Assembly: GCA_050008715.1 (NCBI GenBank) | Contig: JBEKMC010000004.1 | Coordinates: forward strand, 1-64,000 | Direction: 5' to 3' | DNA length: 64,000 nt | Origin: JAKACA01 sp050008715 | GTDB taxonomy: Bacteria > Actinomycetota > Acidimicrobiia > Acidimicrobiales > Bog-793 | Shown: one piece after another, positions 34,268 to 43,267 of the stretch | Layout: each line of letters starts with the position of its first letter | Numbering within the stretch: position 1 is the first letter of the stretch | The notes under the pieces: model-generated | Database searches by the model: none | What the model was told of the DNA's origin: nothing | Seen by the model: only the letters and a program-made list of their open reading frames with translations | Translations under genes and position numbers: made by a program

Positions 34268-35575
34268 TCACCCGAGCATCCGCCACGACGTCCAGGCGTC
34301 GCGGGCGAGGTCCCGCCAGCGCAGGCCCGCACGGCGCCGCTGGGCGAAGAGGACGGACCGAAGGCGCGGTTTCGGAGTCGGGTTCGAGACGGTGAAGATT
34401 TCCTCGACGATGTCGCAGACGAACTGTGGGTACCGGTTCTGCACCCGATCGGAGAGCACGAGGTGGGGGGCACGCTTCAGCCGCTCGAGGTCCGCCAGCA
34501 CGAAGCCCTCCTTCAACCGCCGCCGGTAGGCCGAATCGAGGCGCCGGCCGCTCGTGTCACTCGCCGCCACCGCTTCGGCGACGGCACCGGCCGCGGCAGC
34601 TCCGGACGAGATGGCGAAGTTCACTCCCTCCAGCCAGAGTCCCGACGCGAGGCACATGGCCGCAGCATCGCCGGCCACGACGAACCCATCGGCGGCGAGC
34701 GCCGGCATCATCGAGACGCCTGCCTCCGGGATGAGGTGAGCGCCGTACTCGACGAGGTCGGCGCCTGCTACGAGCGGCGCGATGGCAGGGTGGGCCTTGA
34801 AGCCGGCGAGGATGTCCTCCGGCCGCCGGCCGGACGAAGTGAGCGATGGCAACGAGAGCACGAGGCCGACCGAGATCGTCTCGCGGTTGGTGTAGACGAA
34901 ACCCCCACCGGCGACCCCTCCCGTACCACCGAGAATCTCGAAGTCCGCCCCCTCGCCTTCGGACAGGCCAAACCGTCGCTCGATCTCCTCGGCAGGCAGC
35001 GCCAGGATCTCCTTCACCCCGAGTGTGTAGTTGGCCGGGTCGGAGGCGGCGGCGCAACCGGCTTCCTTGGCGAGAAAGGAGTTGACCCCGTCACAGGCGA
35101 TCACGGCCGATGCCGGCAGATCCCCTTCCGGTCGGTCGGTACGGACGCCGGCGATGCGCCCCCCACCGTCCCGCAGCAGCCCGACAGCGGTCGTCGAGGA
35201 GAGGAGGACAGCTCCGGCTTCGACCGCCTTGGAGGCGAGCCAGACGTCAAAGGCCGGGCGGAGTGCCGTGGCGCCGTTGTAGGGAGCTTCACCCCAGGCC
35301 GTCGTCCGGAAATCGACGGACAAGGCCTGCGTCTCGGTGAGCAGCATCGTCGCCCGGCGCGTCACCCATCGCTCGAACGGTGCCTCCGCACGCCACTCGG
35401 GGACGAGGTCGTCGAGGACGCGCGGGTAGACGACACCGCCGAACAGGTTCTTCGACCCCGGAGCGGGGCCGCGTTCGAGCAGGCAGACGCTGAGGCCGGC
35501 CCGCGCCAGCTGCAGTGCGGCGGTGGAACCGGCAGGGCCTGCTCCGACGACGACGACCTGGAATTGCGGGGTCAT
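34268..35575 (-). CDS. fixC: FixC / ETF-quinone oxidoreductase-like flavoprotein
   Basis: 435 residues. FAD-binding GAGPAGSTAALQLARAG at the N-terminus, the FixC-typical SKNLFGGVVYPRVLDDL, ACDGVNSFLAKEAG and the second FAD motif FVVAGDAAAMCLASGLWLEG. Lies between etfA and the fixX-like gene, each with overlapping or nearly touching ends. By family it accepts electrons from ETF and reduces the membrane quinone. Within a mycofactocin operon it would provide a path from reduced cofactor to menaquinone (inference). Confidence 0.87.
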   Translation of the reverse strand: MTPQFQVVVVGAGPAGSTAALQLARAGLSVCLLERGPAPGSKNLFGGVVYPRVLDDLVPEWRAEAPFERWVTRRATMLLTETQALSVDFRTTAWGEAPYNGATALRPAFDVWLASKAVEAGAVLLSSTTAVGLLRDGGGRIAGVRTDRPEGDLPASAVIACDGVNSFLAKEAGCAAASDPANYTLGVKEILALPAEEIERRFGLSEGEGADFEILGGTGGVAGGGFVYTNRETISVGLVLSLPSLTSSGRRPEDILAGFKAHPAIAPLVAGADLVEYGAHLIPEAGVSMMPALAADGFVVAGDAAAMCLASGLWLEGVNFAISSGAAAAGAVAEAVAASDTSGRRLDSAYRRRLKEGFVLADLERLKRAPHLVLSDRVQNRYPQFVCDIVEEIFTVSNPTPKPRLRSVLFAQRRRAGLRWRDLARDAWTSWRMLG

Positions 35576-36645
35576 GACCCGGCTACCCCGCCGGGCTCGA
35601 ACCGCTGGGCCGACTCGAGCCGCTGGGCCGATTCGAGCCGCTGGGCCGATTCGAGCCGTTGGACGGTTTCGAGCCGTTGGGCCGATTGGAGCCGTTGGGC
35701 GAGCACCTCGATCAAGGCTCTGGCGTCGGTCACGAGAGCCAGGTCGGCGAGCACCATCATCGGGCAGCTGCGGTCGAGGTTGACGGAGATGACGTGGTTC
35801 GGCGCACCGATGCCTCCGAGGTGCTGCGCTGCTCCGGAGACACCGAAGGCCACGTAGCAGCGGGGACGGACGGACACGCCGGTCGTGCCGATCTGCCGGT
35901 CGTGGCCGAGCCAGCCCGCATCGGTCACGACGCGTGTCGCCCCGAACGACGCTCCGAGCCCGGCAGCGACGACCTCGAGCAGAGCCACGTGTTCCGGATC
36001 GCCGACACCGGCACCGGCGGCGACGATCCGGGCCGCCTCGGCAAGATCGATGACGGCCGGATCTGCCGCGATGAGACGAAGCAGCTCTGCGTCGCGGCCG
36101 TCGGCACCGGTGTCCGCCGGATCGAGGAGGTGCACGTCGACGCGGGTGGCGCCGCCGTTGTCCGGGTCTCGGTCTCGCCCGTCGGACGTGACAATCGCCG
36201 CCCTCGACCCGGGAAGCAACGTGGCGACGAAGGGGCCATCCGCCCGGAAGCGAGCCACCTGCCGGCCCCCCAGCCACGCAAGCCGAGCGCCATGTTCGGT
36301 CACGGCGATGGCGCCTGCAAACAGCGGCCGGCCGAGAACGGTCGCCAGGCGAGGCGCCAGGTCGCGCCCGTCGGGCGAAGCCGGCAGCACCACGACGTCG
36401 GTGGGTGCCACGTGCGGGGCAATGGCGTCGGCCCACTGCGCCGGGCGGAACGAAACTCCCAACTCGAGGACTCGCAGCTCCTGACATTCCCTGCCCGCGT
36501 GGGCCGCCCGGGCGCGATCCGCCAGGTCTGCCGCGGCGACGGCGGCACCGTCGCCGGCCACGACGGCGACACCGCCCGCCTCGGCGACCGCTTCCTCGGA
36601 GCCGGCGACAACGACTCCATCTCGAACGGGCAGGACGGCGATCAC
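35572..36645 (-). CDS. etfA: Electron transfer flavoprotein alpha subunit (mycofactocin-associated)
   Basis: 357 residues. The C-terminal FAD domain is clear: TDAGWLGHDRQIGTTGVSV, PRCYVAFGVSGAAQHLGGI and VISVNLDRSCPMMVLADLAL. The N-terminal half is diverged from common EtfA. The protein ends with a run of QRLESA hexapeptides (18-bp unit, about 35596-35700) that would extend a helix past the normal end. GTG 36645 overlaps the stop of the preceding flavoenzyme gene. Dimer with EtfB is expected. Confidence 0.85.
   Translation of the reverse strand: MIAVLPVRDGVVVAGSEEAVAEAGGVAVVAGDGAAVAAADLADRARAAHAGRECQELRVLELGVSFRPAQWADAIAPHVAPTDVVVLPASPDGRDLAPRLATVLGRPLFAGAIAVTEHGARLAWLGGRQVARFRADGPFVATLLPGSRAAIVTSDGRDRDPDNGGATRVDVHLLDPADTGADGRDAELLRLIAADPAVIDLAEAARIVAAGAGVGDPEHVALLEVVAAGLGASFGATRVVTDAGWLGHDRQIGTTGVSVRPRCYVAFGVSGAAQHLGGIGAPNHVISVNLDRSCPMMVLADLALVTDARALIEVLAQRLQSAQRLETVQRLESAQRLESAQRLESAQRFEPGGVAGS
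35596..35700. repeat. 18-bp tandem repeats in the etfA C-terminus
   Basis: About six units of CGCTGGGCCGATTCGAGC with small changes, read on the minus strand as QRLESA. Heptad-like spacing is absent; the hexapeptide would give a charged helix. Confidence 0.9.
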
Positions 36646-38711
36646 GGACGAGCGCCCTCTCGCTCGCCTTCGATGACGGCAGCATGCGCACGCCGGGGCG
36701 CTACACAGTCACCGGCGCGGCGCACGTCTGCGGTCGGGCTCGCCCGCCGCAGGGCGAGGTAGAGCTCGTCGTCCGGCTCCGCCGGCAGCGCGAGGACGAC
36801 CCAGCTGACAACCCGGTCCTCCGTCGAGCCCGTCGGATGATGGAGCAACTGCACGGCTCCACCAGATGCTCCCATGACGACACGATCGCACGACTGGGTG
36901 ATGTGCTTGGCAGCCGCCCGCATGTTGAAACCCTCCAGGTCGAGCGTGATCCCGAGATCCTGGCCCACGACCATGCCTGGCGTCACGATCTCGACGTCGC
37001 AGCCGCGGTCGGCGAGGAGCTCGGCCACGCTCGTCGCCTGATGGAACCCGACTTCGTCGACGAGGAGAACGTCGCCCTCGGGAGACGCCCGCCCGTCGAG
37101 CACCTCGGTGACGTCGACAACGGCGATGCCCTCGCCCGCGGCCATCTCGAGCCAGAACGGGCGCCGGGGCCGGGCGCCGGTGGCGACGATGACGCGGCAG
37201 GCGCCGTCAGCCATCACCGAGTCGGGGGATGCCTCCACGCCGAAGCGGATCTCGACGCCGAGCTGCCGACACTCGTGCAACTGGTTGCGGACGATGTCCC
37301 CGAGCTCGGCCCGGTTCGGGACGGAAGCCGCCAGCCGTATCTGGCCGCCTGCCTCGTCGGATTTCTCGAGGACGGTCACCTCCCATCCGCCGTGTGCGGC
37401 GGCGATGGCAGCCTGCAGGCCCGCAGGCCCGGCACCGACGACGAGCAGCCGGCCGTCGCCGGCGGCTCTCGGAGCTGCACCCGCCGTCGGAGAGCCGGCC
37501 GTCGGAGAGCCGGCCGTCGAAGCTTGGCCGGCCCTCGACACGCCACCGGCTCTCGACGAGACGGCCCGGACGGGAGAGCCGAGCTCCGCCTCCCTGCCCG
37601 TTCTCGGATTCTCGATGCAGCCGAGCCACCTGTTGAGGCCCATGCGCCCGACGCACTCCTGGTTGCACGACAGGCACAGGCGGATCGACTCGGTCTGCCC
37701 GGAGCGAGCTTTTCCGACGAGCTCCGGGTCGGCGATCTGGCCCCGTACGATTCCCACGAGATCGCATTGGCCCTCCGACAGGGCGCGCTCTGCTTGCAAC
37801 GGATCCTTGAACCGGCCCACACCCACGACCGGCAGTGACACCGCCTCGCGAATACCCGACGAGATGAAGCCGGCGTATCCGGGTGGCACGTGCATGGACG
37901 CCTCGATCATGAACAGCGACGCCGTCGCCACTCCGATCGAGGTGTTGATGTAGTCGGCGCAGCCTTGCCGTTCCACCATCTTCGCGACCGACACGGCTTC
38001 GTCGATCCGCGACCCGCCTTCGATGAGCTCGTCACCGCAGAGCCTGACGCCGAGCGCCAGTCCAGGTCCGATCTCTGCGCGCACGGCGTCGAGGAGCTCT
38101 AGCAGCAACGTCGCCCGGCCCTCGAGCGAGCCGCCATACCGGTCCGTTCGCAGGTTCGTGGCGCTCGACAGGAAGCCACGCACGATCGACGAATGCGAGC
38201 ACTGCAGCTCGATCCCGTCGAATCCGCCCAGCCGGCAGTGCCTCGCCACGAGGGCGTATCCGGCGACGATCTCGGCGATCTCGGCCTCCGTCACGGCATG
38301 CGGCACCTCGCGGAAGAGCGGGTCGGCAACGGGCGAGGGGGCCCAGACCGGCAGCCGCGTGTACATCGACGACGCCTGCCCGCCGTTGTGGTTGATCTGA
38401 GCGAAGATCGGTACGCCGTGGCGATGCACGGCATCGGTGATCCTCCGGTACCCGGGGACGACGTCGGGGTTGAAGCCGTGGATGAGCTTCTCGTACGGCC
38501 AGTCAGTCGGATGGGTGGAATGCTCCTCGGTGATGATGAGGCCGGCCCCACCGGCCGCCCGGGCGGCGTAGTAGGCGGCGTGCTGCGCGCTCGGGAGCCC
38601 CTCGGATGCATAGTTCGTCAGGTGGGCCGAGAAGACCGCCCGGTTCGCCACCGTCACCGGACCGATGCGGAGGGGCGAGAACAACAGCGGGTAGCGCTGG
38701 CTCCTCGTCAC
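36642..38711 (-). CDS. Mycofactocin system FadH/OYE-family oxidoreductase (second copy)
   Basis: 689 residues in the layout of 2,4-dienoyl-CoA reductase: an FMN TIM-barrel (1-340; INHNGGQ, GFDGIELQCSHSSIVRGFLS and LRTDRYGGSLEGR), a 4Fe-4S binding stretch (CLSCNQECVGRMG and a later WLGCIENP), a linker with TAGSP repeats, then an FAD/NAD domain (VVGAGPAGLQAAIAAAHGG). It keeps the cysteines and nucleotide sites needed for electron flow among FMN, Fe-S and FAD. Such OYE pairs are known companions of mycofactocin genes; substrates are unknown. GTG start overlaps the upstream stop. Confidence 0.85.
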   Translation of the reverse strand: MTRSQRYPLLFSPLRIGPVTVANRAVFSAHLTNYASEGLPSAQHAAYYAARAAGGAGLIITEEHSTHPTDWPYEKLIHGFNPDVVPGYRRITDAVHRHGVPIFAQINHNGGQASSMYTRLPVWAPSPVADPLFREVPHAVTEAEIAEIVAGYALVARHCRLGGFDGIELQCSHSSIVRGFLSSATNLRTDRYGGSLEGRATLLLELLDAVRAEIGPGLALGVRLCGDELIEGGSRIDEAVSVAKMVERQGCADYINTSIGVATASLFMIEASMHVPPGYAGFISSGIREAVSLPVVGVGRFKDPLQAERALSEGQCDLVGIVRGQIADPELVGKARSGQTESIRLCLSCNQECVGRMGLNRWLGCIENPRTGREAELGSPVRAVSSRAGGVSRAGQASTAGSPTAGSPTAGAAPRAAGDGRLLVVGAGPAGLQAAIAAAHGGWEVTVLEKSDEAGGQIRLAASVPNRAELGDIVRNQLHECRQLGVEIRFGVEASPDSVMADGACRVIVATGARPRRPFWLEMAAGEGIAVVDVTEVLDGRASPEGDVLLVDEVGFHQATSVAELLADRGCDVEIVTPGMVVGQDLGITLDLEGFNMRAAAKHITQSCDRVVMGASGGAVQLLHHPTGSTEDRVVSWVVLALPAEPDDELYLALRRASPTADVRRAGDCVAPRRAHAAVIEGEREGARP

Positions 38712-40756
38712 GGTCGGCTCGCAGCGCCGGCGAACGCTCCGAAGCCCACCGAGCAGAGGGCCATCGCCGTCCTGCGACCTTCGAGAACGGCTTCGAGCAC
38801 GGTCCGCGGCGCGACGGCGTCACCGGCCACGAACACGCCGCTGCGAGCGGCCGACACGGCGCGGTACAACGTGTCCTCCGGCAGCCGATGGCCGGCGTCG
38901 ACGAAGACGGCGGCCGGCACAGTCGAAACGACGCCAGAGTCGCGATGCTCGATGACAACGCTCTCGGTGTCCACCGAACGTATGACGCACCGCTTGGCGA
39001 GCACGACACCGGCTTGCTGCAGCCGCACGCTGGCGGGCGCCAGATCCCCGGTGCGGGCGAGCTGCTCGCCGACGACGAAGTCGGGAGTCACGAACGTGAC
39101 TGCAGCGCCGAGCGAGGCCAGCAGCTCGGCTACACCCACACCGATCGGGCCGCCGATGGGGTCGTAGACGACGGCAGGCGACAGCGGCGCTTCGCCGACG
39201 AGGCGCTCGGCTGACAACATATCGGCCGCCGCCACCACCGGAGCGAACGGCGCCACATGGAAGCCCCACCGGCCGGGACGTGAGCCCGTGCAGCACACGA
39301 CGGGACCTTCATGGGCGTCGAGCTCCTCCAACGCCACCTCGTAGCCGGTGACGAGCTCGACGCCGGCGATGCGGCACTCCGCCTCCTGCCATGCGACGAA
39401 GTCCGCCAGGCGTGCGCGGCCCGGGGCCTTGCTCGCCGTCACGACCATGCCTCCGAGATGATCCGCCCGTTCGAACAAGGCGACCGGCGTGCCCGTGAGC
39501 GCTGCCACGCGAGCGCATTCGAGCCCGGCGGGACCACCACCCACCACGAGCAGCTGGCCTCGGCGGTCGTCCACCCGCTTGCCCGCAGGCCGGCGACGGC
39601 CGTCTGAGGCGCCCACGACCTCCGACTCGTCGACCCAGGCGGGCTCGGGAACGGCGGCTTCGACGGACTCGTAGCCCGTGTGGGGATCGGTGATGCAGGA
39701 GACGAGGGGGTTTCGCGAGTCGCGGACCTGGCACGCCTGATTGCACAGCGTGCACGGGCGGACGCGACCGGGCCGGCCGCTCAACACTTTGCGGACGAGC
39801 GCGGCGTCGGCGATAAACGCCCGTGTCATCTCGACGAAGTCGGCTTCTCCGCTCTCGACGATGTCGGCCGCCATCGCCATCTCGACGATGGAGCCCTGCG
39901 CGACGACGGCGATCTCCGGTGCGAGGGCGGAGCGCACGAGTGCGGTGGCGTGGCGGTTCATGCCCGGGGCGACGTGGCCGTCCGGCTGGGTCGCACCCGT
40001 CCCGTAGGCGGAGCCGCGAACGACGGTCACGTAGTCGAAGCGCCGGTTCGAGGCGAGTCCTGCGAGCAACGTCGCGGCCGCCTCGGGGACGATGCCCGCC
40101 CACGGGGCGAGCTCGTCACAGCTGAAGCGGAGCCCGACGATGGCGGATGTGGCAGCCCGGATGGCGTCGAGCACGGCCCGCAGGAAGGCCGGACGGTCGG
40201 CGCCGAGCTCGTCGTCTCGCAGGTTCGTGAGCCCCGAGCAGAACTGGCGCAGCAGGCTCCACTGCCCGGCGTTCACTTCCACGCCGTCGCAACCTGCCTC
40301 CACCGCCAGGGCGGCAGCGGAGGCGAAGCCGTCGATGACGGCGGCGACGTCCTCGTCCTCCATGATCTTCGGGACTTCCCGGGTCACGACGTCCGGCACG
40401 CTCGAGGGGGCGAGGAGCGCTTGTTGGTGGTAGGCGCTCGAGCCCTGCCCGCCGGAATGCCCGATGGCGGCGAGCACGAGCGAGCCCTCGGAGCGGCATG
40501 CCGTGGCAACCTCGGACCAGCCTTCGGCGCACTCCGACGCGAGCGGGGAACGTTCGTACGGCCAATCGGAGGGGTGGACTGCAGCCTCCTCGACCACGAT
40601 GACGCCGGCCCCGCCGGCGGCCCTCGCCCGGTAGTAGGCCACGTGTCGCTCGGAGACGGAGCGCTTCCGCCCGAGGTTCGTCACGTGCGGCCCGAAGACG
40701 AAACGATTGCGGGCCGTGCTGCTCCCGAGCCGTACCGGGTCGCCGAGCGTGCTCAC
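38708..40756 (-). CDS. Mycofactocin system FadH/OYE-family oxidoreductase (first copy)
   Basis: 682 residues, paralogue of the next gene. TIM-barrel with RNRFVFGPHVTNLG, GHSGGQGSSAYH, GCDGVEVNAGQWSLLRQFCS and LTNLRDDELGADRP, the Fe-S cysteines in PCTLCNQACQVRDSRNPLVS with a further Cys just after, and an FAD/NAD domain VVGGGPAGLECARVAALTG. In the barrel, motif residues such as the usual RYGG are changed (DELGADRP), so substrate binding likely differs from the second copy. GTG 40756 overlaps the mftC stop (GTGA); a longer start would run inside mftC. Confidence 0.83.
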   Translation of the reverse strand: MSTLGDPVRLGSSTARNRFVFGPHVTNLGRKRSVSERHVAYYRARAAGGAGVIVVEEAAVHPSDWPYERSPLASECAEGWSEVATACRSEGSLVLAAIGHSGGQGSSAYHQQALLAPSSVPDVVTREVPKIMEDEDVAAVIDGFASAAALAVEAGCDGVEVNAGQWSLLRQFCSGLTNLRDDELGADRPAFLRAVLDAIRAATSAIVGLRFSCDELAPWAGIVPEAAATLLAGLASNRRFDYVTVVRGSAYGTGATQPDGHVAPGMNRHATALVRSALAPEIAVVAQGSIVEMAMAADIVESGEADFVEMTRAFIADAALVRKVLSGRPGRVRPCTLCNQACQVRDSRNPLVSCITDPHTGYESVEAAVPEPAWVDESEVVGASDGRRRPAGKRVDDRRGQLLVVGGGPAGLECARVAALTGTPVALFERADHLGGMVVTASKAPGRARLADFVAWQEAECRIAGVELVTGYEVALEELDAHEGPVVCCTGSRPGRWGFHVAPFAPVVAAADMLSAERLVGEAPLSPAVVYDPIGGPIGVGVAELLASLGAAVTFVTPDFVVGEQLARTGDLAPASVRLQQAGVVLAKRCVIRSVDTESVVIEHRDSGVVSTVPAAVFVDAGHRLPEDTLYRAVSAARSGVFVAGDAVAPRTVLEAVLEGRRTAMALCSVGFGAFAGAASRP

Positions 40757-41910
40757 GAAGCTCGGGCTGTGCCGCGCGACCCGAAGGCAACCGGGACCGG
40801 GCGCCCGGGCTTGCCGTGGCCGGGGCCACCGTGGGCCGGCACGCCGATCCCGCCGGCGGCCGTGGCTCCCACCAAGAGGCGCTCGCCATGTCCGAGCACG
40901 CACTCGGGATCCGGGCCGTCGAGGGGCAGCCCCGTGTAGAACTTGGCGGCCATGCAGCCTCCATGGCAGGCGCCGAAGGAGCCGCATGCGTTGCACGCCC
41001 CGCCAGTCGACGGCTGCCGCAGCCCGCGGAAGAGATCGTTGTCACGCCACACGGCGGCGAAGCCACCCGGCTGGCGGATGCTCCCTGCTCGGAATTCCGG
41101 ATGCATCACGAACGGGCATGCGTACACGTCGCCGACCGGGTCGACGAGGCATACGACGCGCCCGGCACCGCACAGATTGAGGCCGGCGAGCGGGGCCTCC
41201 CCGAGCGGGCCGAGATGGAAGAAGGAATCGCCCGTCAGGACCTCCGGGTGAGCGACGAGGAACCCGTGCACCCGGCCGAGCTGCTCAGCCGTCGGCCGGA
41301 GCTCGTGCCAACTGACGACGCCGCGACCGGACGGTCGGAGCCGGGTCACCCGCAGCTCCGCGCCGAAGCCTTCGGCGAGCCGAAGCATCTGCTCGAGCTC
41401 GCCGGCGTTGTGACGGGTCACGACGACGCTGACCTTGAAGGAGCCGAACCCGGCGTCGGCAAGACGCTCCATGGCCCGCACGGCCGCGTCGAACGTGCCC
41501 GTCCCGCGCACCGGGTCGTTCGTCGAGGGCGTCGCCCCGTCCACGCTGATCTGGATGTCGAGATAGTCCATGGCGGCATATCGGCGCGCCCGTGCCGGAG
41601 TCATCGTCGTGCCGTTGGTCGAGAATTTGACACCTACCCGCCGATTCACGGCGTAATCCACGAGCTCGCAGAAGTCCGCCCGCAACGTCGGTTCGCCCCC
41701 GCCGATATTGACGTAGAAGACCTGCATGGCCACGAGCTCGTCGACGAAACCCATCGCCTCGCCGGTCGTCAGCTCCTCCGGGTCGCGGGCACCGGAGCTC
41801 GACAGGCAATGCACGCACGACAAGTTGCAGCCGTAGGTGAGCTCCCAGGTGAGGCAGATCGGCGCGTCGAGCCCTCGTGACAGCTCGTCCGACAGGTGTT
41901 CAGCAGGCAT
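40753..41910 (-). CDS. mftC: Mycofactocin radical SAM maturase
   Basis: Oxidatively decarboxylates and cross-links the C-terminal Val-Tyr of MftA. 385 residues. Radical SAM cluster CNLSCVHC (Cys28, Cys32, Cys35), GGGEPTLR (SAM-binding), and the SPASM auxiliary-cluster cysteines CGAGRVVCLVDPVGDVYACP and CNACGSFGACHGGC. C-terminal Gly/Pro/Arg-rich extension beyond the usual end. ATG 41910 chosen; it overlaps mftB by 11 bp, as is common for this gene pair. Confidence 0.95.
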   Translation of the reverse strand: MPAEHLSDELSRGLDAPICLTWELTYGCNLSCVHCLSSSGARDPEELTTGEAMGFVDELVAMQVFYVNIGGGEPTLRADFCELVDYAVNRRVGVKFSTNGTTMTPARARRYAAMDYLDIQISVDGATPSTNDPVRGTGTFDAAVRAMERLADAGFGSFKVSVVVTRHNAGELEQMLRLAEGFGAELRVTRLRPSGRGVVSWHELRPTAEQLGRVHGFLVAHPEVLTGDSFFHLGPLGEAPLAGLNLCGAGRVVCLVDPVGDVYACPFVMHPEFRAGSIRQPGGFAAVWRDNDLFRGLRQPSTGGACNACGSFGACHGGCMAAKFYTGLPLDGPDPECVLGHGERLLVGATAAGGIGVPAHGGPGHGKPGRPVPVAFGSRGTARAS

Positions 41911-42259
41911 TGGCGGTCTCGGCCGCAGCGGCGGTCGGGGCGGCGGCCGTTCCTGCCGTACCAGTGACGGGGCGGCGGCGAACGACGTCGCTCGACGCCA
42001 AGGAGGCAAGGGCGCGCACGAGGGACGGTCGACGCTCGGGAGCGACGCCGAGCGCGGCCATGGAGGCGGTGACGGAATCGTGGCCTGCGAGCTCGCCGAC
42101 GAGGTGAACGAGCTCGGTGGAGCGCAGGAACGTCAGACGGCGGTTGCCGTAGTGATACGCAAGTGCGCCAAACGGCTCTGGGCGAATTGCGACGTCCGGA
42201 TGGAGCTCGTACGGGCGTGCCGGGTCGAAACCCGTCTCAGTAGACGCCGCACATCCCAT
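41900..42259 (-). CDS. mftB: Mycofactocin precursor chaperone (PqqD-like)
   Basis: 119 residues. Binds MftA and presents it to MftC. Core FDPARPYELHPDVAIRPEPF then GALAYHYGNRRLTFL matches MftB; the fold is the PqqD-type RiPP recognition element. The C-terminus is an Ala/Thr-rich tail. The only start in frame, ATG 42259, overlaps mftA by 23 bp, so the N-terminal MGCAASTE may be a real extra or the start may use a rarer codon. Confidence 0.93.
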   Translation of the reverse strand: MGCAASTETGFDPARPYELHPDVAIRPEPFGALAYHYGNRRLTFLRSTELVHLVGELAGHDSVTASMAALGVAPERRPSLVRALASLASSDVVRRRPVTGTAGTAAAPTAAAAETANAC

Positions 42260-42410
42260 CGATCGAGATCTCCTCGACGAGCAATTCGTCCTCGACGAGC
42301 TCCTCGCCGGCGGGGCTGGCGTCGGCGGGCCTGGCGTCGGGACGACGCTCGGTCAGCACGTCGGACGGCTCGGGCTGGGGTGGTGAAGAGACGGTCTCGG
42401 TGAGCGTCAT
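42237..42410 (-). CDS. mftA: Mycofactocin precursor peptide
   Basis: 57 residues ending in IDGMCGVY, the invariant mycofactocin core whose last Val-Tyr becomes the redox cofactor after MftC modification. The stretch before it (EELVEDELLVEEIS) is the acidic leader that binds MftB. The N-terminal half is Pro/Asp/Ala-rich and variable. Start ATG 42410 has GGAG 8 nt upstream. First gene of a ten-gene overlapping run. Confidence 0.95.
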   Translation of the reverse strand: MTLTETVSSPPQPEPSDVLTERRPDARPADASPAGEELVEDELLVEEISIDGMCGVY

Positions 42411-42454
42411 GTCGAATCTCCGGGTTCGAGAGCCCGGCGAGACCGGGCGGCGAT

Positions 42455-42487
42455 GAAAGCGATGATAGTGACCTCTCCAGCCGACCT
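42455..42487 (-). promoter_or_regulatory. Possible mftA promoter
   Basis: Minus-strand TATCAT (42467-42462) could be a -10 for the mftA operon, in the 76-bp gap after the upstream SDR gene. The -35 is not convincing. A short inverted CCGGG/CCCGG pair follows in the leader. Confidence 0.3.
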
Positions 42488-43245
42488 CACGGGCTGATCC
42501 CCCCACCGGCTGCGACGAGTGCGCCCCCGTCGACGACAAGGGTGTGACCGGTGAGCCAGCGGGCGGCGTCCGAGGCCAGGAACAGTACGGCGGTGGCGAT
42601 GTCGTCGGGCTCGCCGATCCGCCCGAGCGGGAGGCGCCGGGCGACGGAGGCCTCGGCGTTCTCCCAGAGCGCCCGCGCAAGATCGGTACGAACGAGACCG
42701 GGCGCGATGGCGTTCACCCGTACCGGGCCGAGCTCCGAAGCGAGTTGGCGGGTGAGATGGATCACGGCGGCCTTCGTGACGTCGTACCAGCCGATGCCCG
42801 GCTCGACGGAGAACCCGCCGATCGAGGCGACGTTGACGACCGATCCTCCACGATCTGCCATCGAGGCCTTGTACGCGAGCTGGGTCCAGACGAGCACGCC
42901 GGTCTGGTTCACCTTCACGGTCTTCTCGGCGCGAGGGACGTCGAGGTCGGCGAGAGGCCCGAAGTACGGGTTCGTCCCGGCATTGTTCACGAGGATGTCG
43001 ATGCTCCCGAAATGGTCCATGGTGTGCGCGACGCACGCCTTCGCCTGGTCCGGCTCGCCGGCGTTGGCGGCGTACCAGGCCACTTCGCCGTCGATCGAAC
43101 CGGCAGCGGCCTCGAGCGCCTCGGCCTTCCGGGACGTGAGCATGACGCGGGCACCCGCGTCGGCGAAACGCGCCGCTGTAGCCAGCCCGATGCCCCGGGA
43201 GCCGCCGGTGATGAGGGCCACCTTTCCGTCCAGTCTGAGATCCAT
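42487..43245 (-). CDS. SDR-family oxidoreductase
   Basis: 252 residues. Classical short-chain dehydrogenase: NAD(P) site ITGGSRGIGLATAARFADAG, NNAG motif (LVNNAGTNPYFG), catalytic Ser in VASIGG and Tyr/Lys in GWYDVTKAA; C-terminal PLGRIGEPDDIATAVLFLAS. Unlike the SDR at 31968 it has no mycofactocin-type insertion after strand 2, so it is probably an ordinary NAD(P)H-exchanging enzyme. ATG 43245 preferred to GTG 43251. It precedes mftA on the same strand and may share its transcript. Substrate unknown. Confidence 0.87.
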   Translation of the reverse strand: MDLRLDGKVALITGGSRGIGLATAARFADAGARVMLTSRKAEALEAAAGSIDGEVAWYAANAGEPDQAKACVAHTMDHFGSIDILVNNAGTNPYFGPLADLDVPRAEKTVKVNQTGVLVWTQLAYKASMADRGGSVVNVASIGGFSVEPGIGWYDVTKAAVIHLTRQLASELGPVRVNAIAPGLVRTDLARALWENAEASVARRLPLGRIGEPDDIATAVLFLASDAARWLTGHTLVVDGGALVAAGGGISP

Positions 43246-43267
43246 GCCCACACCGTAGGCTTCGGGC

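Noticed and set aside
42487..43245. Second mycofactocin-dependent SDR
   Set aside because: It lacks the insertion after the second strand that marks mycofactocin-coupled SDRs and looks like an ordinary SDR.
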